Source: a virus
Length of the DNA: 23,257 nucleotides
Virus record (IMG/VR): IMGVR_UViG_3300010354_000685
Span: 1 to 23,257 of that record
Direction: 5' to 3' (one strand)
Made by a program: the position numbers and the translations under genes
Notes under the pieces: generated by a model
Told to the model about the DNA's origin: nothing
The model's input: only the letters and a program-made list of their open reading frames with translations
Databases searched by the model: none
Shown: positions 20,337 to 23,257 of the stretch, piece after piece
Layout of the letters: the number at the start of each line of letters is the position of its first letter
How positions within the stretch are numbered: the stretch's first letter is position 1

Positions 20337-22811
20337 ATGGCATTCGGTACTCTAAAAGTAGACACGCTTACCTATACGGACGGTATTGGGGAAGCCAATA
20401 TAACAGTCTCAGGTATTGCAGAAAATCTGGGACGAAACCTAACAGTTACCGGGACTGTATCCGGTGATGTTGTCATTGGGGGTACGCGGGTTTACGGCCT
20501 TACAGTTACTGGCGTCAGTGGTTTATTTACTACGGTTACGGGAACAACTTCTCGTTTTACAACACAAAGCGGTGTAACTTTTACTGGCACCACTGCTAAT
20601 TTTGTAAGTGGTGTCTTCACGACACAAGTATCAGGCGCCGTTATTACTGGTGATACAGGTCGTTTTACAACCTTTACAGGAACAAATGTAAACGGTGTAA
20701 CGGCAGTATTTACGACAGGTACTTTTACAGAAGTATCCCCATTAGCATCGCTTACTGTAACCACAGGAATTGTTGGCAGCGGCAGTGCCGCAAGTCCTGG
20801 ACTTATTGCGATTGGGGACGTTGATACAGGTTTATACTTTCCAGGAACCAATCAGATTGGTATTGCAACAAGCGGTGTTGGACGTGTCCTGGTAGATAGT
20901 TCCGGCAATGTAAATATTGATAGCGGTGTTTTTTATATTGATGCTGCAAATAATAGAGTTGGTGTTAATAAAACAAATCCAGCAACAGCGTTTGATGTTT
21001 CTGGGACAGTTACTGCATCAGGCTTTACAGGACCATTAACCGGTAACGCATCTACTGCGACCACATTACAGACTGCACGTACTATTAACGGTGTTAGTTT
21101 TAATGGTTCTGCAAATATAACGATTAGTGGTAGTACAACTAATGCGGCCACTTTTGACGCAGGCGGAACGGGCGCTACTGCTGGAACCACATTTGACGGA
21201 AGCGTTGCTCGAACAATTTCCTACAACACAATTGGCTCTCCAAGTATCTCTGGCTCCAATGCAACTGGTACCTGGGGAATCAGCGTAAGCGGAAATGCTG
21301 CAACCGCAACAAAACTTGCAACTGCACGCAACATTAACGGTGTTGCATTTGATGGTACGGCCAATATTACGATTCCCGCAACGGCCGCTAATGCTGTTAC
21401 TTTTAACAATAGCGGCACGGGAAGCGCTACAGGTATTACCTATGACGGTAGCACCGCAATTACTGTTTCTTACAACACACTAGGTGCTCCTAGTGCCACA
21501 GGCGCAAATGCATCTGGCACGTGGAATATTGCAATCCTGGGCAATGCAGCATCCGCCACTGCTCTACAAACAGCACGCAATATTAATGGAGTTAGTTTTG
21601 ATGGTACTGGAAATATCACAATCACAGCCAATACCACAAATACTCTTACGCGCGGTTCTTACTTAACAGGAGACAGCTTTAACGGATCACTTGCAACTAC
21701 ATGGGCAGTAGATGCAACAACTACCAACACGGCAAGTAAAGTTGTTGCGAGAGACGCGTCTGGTAATTTTGCAGCGGGTACAATCACAGCGTCTTTGAGT
21801 GGCAACGCATCTACTGCAACAATATTACAAACCGCACGTACAATTAACGGCACTTCTTTTAACGGTTCAGCAAATATTACAATTACAGCGGTAAATCCTT
21901 TTTCTCATACAAACGGATCTTATTTAACCGGTAGTGCGTACGATGGATCCGGTGCTGTTACCTGGGCTGTTGATGCAACATCTACAAACACCGGAAATAA
22001 GGTCGTAGTCAGAGATACTTCTGGTAATTTTGCCGCAGGTACAATTACAGCAAACCTTACCGGAAATGCAAGCACTGCCTCAACATTTCAAACGGCACGT
22101 AATATTAATGGCACTTCTTTCAATGGATCTGCAGATATTACGATTACAGCAAACACTACAAACGCATTGACATTCAACAACGGTGGAGCAGGTGTTCTTT
22201 CAGGAAGTACGTTTAATGGCAGTGGTGCAGCCACGATTTCCTACAACACCATTGGTGCACCAAGCACAGGAGGCGCTAACGCCACTGGTAATTGGGCAAT
22301 TAATATTACCGGTTCTGCTGCAACATTAACAACGGCACGCACATTTACTATTGGTAATACTGCAAAAACTTTTGATGGCTCTGCAAGCGTAACCTGGACA
22401 TTAAATGATATTGGATGCGGAGACGTATTTGCCACCGGTATCCAAACACTTACAAACAAGACAATTGCAGGCGGTATTTATACAAGCACTGTTGATGTTA
22501 CCGGCTCTTATAGAAGTGGAATTACAACAATCGCTGCCAGTAATATTGATTGCAGTGCGGGAAATTATTTTACAAAAACCATTTCATCAAACACTACTTT
22601 TACGATAAGCAGCGTACCTGCGAGTCGCGCTTATTGTTTTACGCTTGAATTACAACATGACAGTGGAGCAGTGACATGGTTTTCTGGTGTAGAGTGGCCA
22701 GGGGGGATTGCACCAACGTTGACAGCTGGCAAGACTAGTTTGTTTATCTTTGTTACTGACAACAGCGGAACACGTTGGCGCGGTGCATTCTTAGCTAATT
22801 ACACTAACTAA
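20337..22811 (+). CDS. Repeat-rich tail fibre protein (824 aa)
   Basis: ATG follows AGAAGGAA at good spacing. Residues 1-150 are Thr/Gly/Val-rich beta repeats (TVTGTVSG-type). Residues 150-235 hold a more ordered domain (GLYFPGTNQIGIATSGVGRVLVDSSGNV) typical of phage fibre shafts. Residues 244-690 carry six copies of an 80-87-residue repeat with the core QTARxINGxSFxGxANITI. Residues 700-824 are the C-terminal tip with NIDCSAGNYFTKTI, YCFTLELQHDSGAVTWF, WPGGIAPTL and a final WRGAFLANYTN, a layout seen in fibres of marine and freshwater phages. It probably forms a trimeric host-recognition fibre. The next gene starts one base after its stop. Confidence 0.83.
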   Translation: MAFGTLKVDTLTYTDGIGEANITVSGIAENLGRNLTVTGTVSGDVVIGGTRVYGLTVTGVSGLFTTVTGTTSRFTTQSGVTFTGTTANFVSGVFTTQVSGAVITGDTGRFTTFTGTNVNGVTAVFTTGTFTEVSPLASLTVTTGIVGSGSAASPGLIAIGDVDTGLYFPGTNQIGIATSGVGRVLVDSSGNVNIDSGVFYIDAANNRVGVNKTNPATAFDVSGTVTASGFTGPLTGNASTATTLQTARTINGVSFNGSANITISGSTTNAATFDAGGTGATAGTTFDGSVARTISYNTIGSPSISGSNATGTWGISVSGNAATATKLATARNINGVAFDGTANITIPATAANAVTFNNSGTGSATGITYDGSTAITVSYNTLGAPSATGANASGTWNIAILGNAASATALQTARNINGVSFDGTGNITITANTTNTLTRGSYLTGDSFNGSLATTWAVDATTTNTASKVVARDASGNFAAGTITASLSGNASTATILQTARTINGTSFNGSANITITAVNPFSHTNGSYLTGSAYDGSGAVTWAVDATSTNTGNKVVVRDTSGNFAAGTITANLTGNASTASTFQTARNINGTSFNGSADITITANTTNALTFNNGGAGVLSGSTFNGSGAATISYNTIGAPSTGGANATGNWAINITGSAATLTTARTFTIGNTAKTFDGSASVTWTLNDIGCGDVFATGIQTLTNKTIAGGIYTSTVDVTGSYRSGITTIAASNIDCSAGNYFTKTISSNTTFTISSVPASRAYCFTLELQHDSGAVTWFSGVEWPGGIAPTLTAGKTSLFIFVTDNSGTRWRGAFLANYTN
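21066..22385 (+). repeat. Six-copy fibre repeat (about 240-261 bases per unit)
   Basis: The core QTAR/INGxxFxGxxNITI begins at 21066, 21315, 21564, 21825, 22086 and 22326 (residues 244, 327, 410, 497, 584 and 664). Spacings are 83, 83, 87, 87 and 80 residues. The last copy is divergent (LTTARTFTIGN). Between cores, YNTIGxPSxxGxNAxGxW and SYLTGxxxxGxxxTWAVDAT segments alternate, giving two sub-types. Confidence 0.85.
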
Positions 22812-22812
22812 A

Positions 22813-23257
22813 ATGGATCCAATTTCCACACCGTTATTAGCGGCTTCTCAGAAAGAACAAGAATATGATGGCTGTATTGCCATCACCTGCGGCAACTCTC
22901 CATATATAAATGTTTATCCTTTTACGCGTGCAAGTGGGTTTGGAACAAAATATAGCAACCCAAGTACGCTACCAAACAGCGGAACATTCCAAGCGCGTTC
23001 TGTAATTTTTACAACAGATGGAACAGTAATTGCTTGGCCTTCTAATACCGCTGCTTCTCCTGCAAATCTTTTTTTCTACTCCTGGTCAAAAGCTACAGGC
23101 TTTGGAGCAAGAATAACGCAGACTTCGGGACCTACAGCTAGTAATCTATATGCTTCAGCTACGACAAAACCTTCTGAATACGGCGGGGGATGGCACTACA
23201 TATTATTTGGGGGAAGCGATGGATTGATTTGGCGTTATCACGTAGCAAGTGGATCCG
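22813..23257 (+). CDS. Phage tail/fibre-type repeat protein, 3'-truncated
   Basis: ATG one base after the previous stop; the frame is open for 148 codons to the window end. The sequence has repeated short units: PYINVYPFTRASGFGTKYSNPSTLP, then FYSWSKATGFGARITQTSGP, each followed by a hydrophobic strand (ARSVIFTTDGTVIAWP; WHYILFGGSDGLIWRYHVASG). Alternation of GFGxxY turns and short strands suggests a beta-propeller-like or WD-like arrangement, as in some phage tail proteins. Immediate proximity to the fibre gene suggests a virion role, perhaps fibre-associated. Function and full length cannot be judged. Confidence 0.65.
   Translation, partial: MDPISTPLLAASQKEQEYDGCIAITCGNSPYINVYPFTRASGFGTKYSNPSTLPNSGTFQARSVIFTTDGTVIAWPSNTAASPANLFFYSWSKATGFGARITQTSGPTASNLYASATTKPSEYGGGWHYILFGGSDGLIWRYHVASGS

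Noticed and set aside
20492-21853. Several leftward Val/Pro/Ala-rich ORFs opposite the repeat fibre
   Set aside because: They repeat with the same period as the fibre repeats on the other strand and are mirror images of Thr/Gly/Asn codons.

Overview
The window reads as part of a tailed-phage genome, most likely a cyanophage. It contains virion, fibre and lysis genes, phage-type nucleotide and DNA-modification genes, and no recognisable host gene, tRNA, rRNA, transposase or CRISPR array. The host clue is a small gene at 15807-16106 whose core resembles NblA, the phycobilisome degradation factor, which points to a phycobilisome-containing cyanobacterium. This assignment comes from reading motifs only; no database search was run.

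Layout. (1) 1-7050 (+) is a dense virion block. It holds a 5'-truncated structural gene, a second structural gene with strong codon bias, a small helix-hairpin-helix protein closed by a clear terminator, an M15-like peptidase, two putative head/virion proteins, a lytic-transglycosylase-like protein, another structural protein, and a 556-aa protein carrying a split SWIM-like zinc motif. (2) 7088-11633 (+) is a 970-aa fibre with three collagen-like stalks separated by two related globular domains, followed by a glycosyltransferase-methyltransferase fusion. (3) 11632-12051 is a switch region with a leftward excisionase-like HTH gene and its terminator. (4) 12051-16106 (+) is an HNH endonuclease, a 739-aa putative internal virion protein and a small basic protein, linked by TGATG overlaps; then a 41-aa basic protein, a GH24 lysozyme whose ribosome-binding site lies in a perfect hairpin, and the NblA-like gene. 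(5) 16094-19623 is mostly leftward: an HTH protein, two unknowns, a Dam-like methyltransferase with an altered motif, dCTP deaminase, and then a DUF3310 protein overlapping another ORF. One rightward unknown gene is embedded at 16814. (6) 19674-23257 (+) is a single-TM protein, a short fibre-type protein, an 824-aa repeat fibre and the start of a further repeat protein.

How the parts may work together. Rightward genes build the virion and lyse the cell. Leftward genes look like an early or metabolic module for nucleotide supply, DNA modification and regulation. Three different wall-degrading enzymes are present: two share a C-terminal module and are probably virion-associated, and the third is probably the endolysin. 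The fusion enzyme beside the Thr-rich collagen stalks could decorate them with methylated sugars. Many genes start with GTG or TTG, and several are preceded by a T-T-A-n-A-A-T-A/T box without an obvious -35 element. No gene-free stretch exceeds 300 bases; the longest is 3666-3883.
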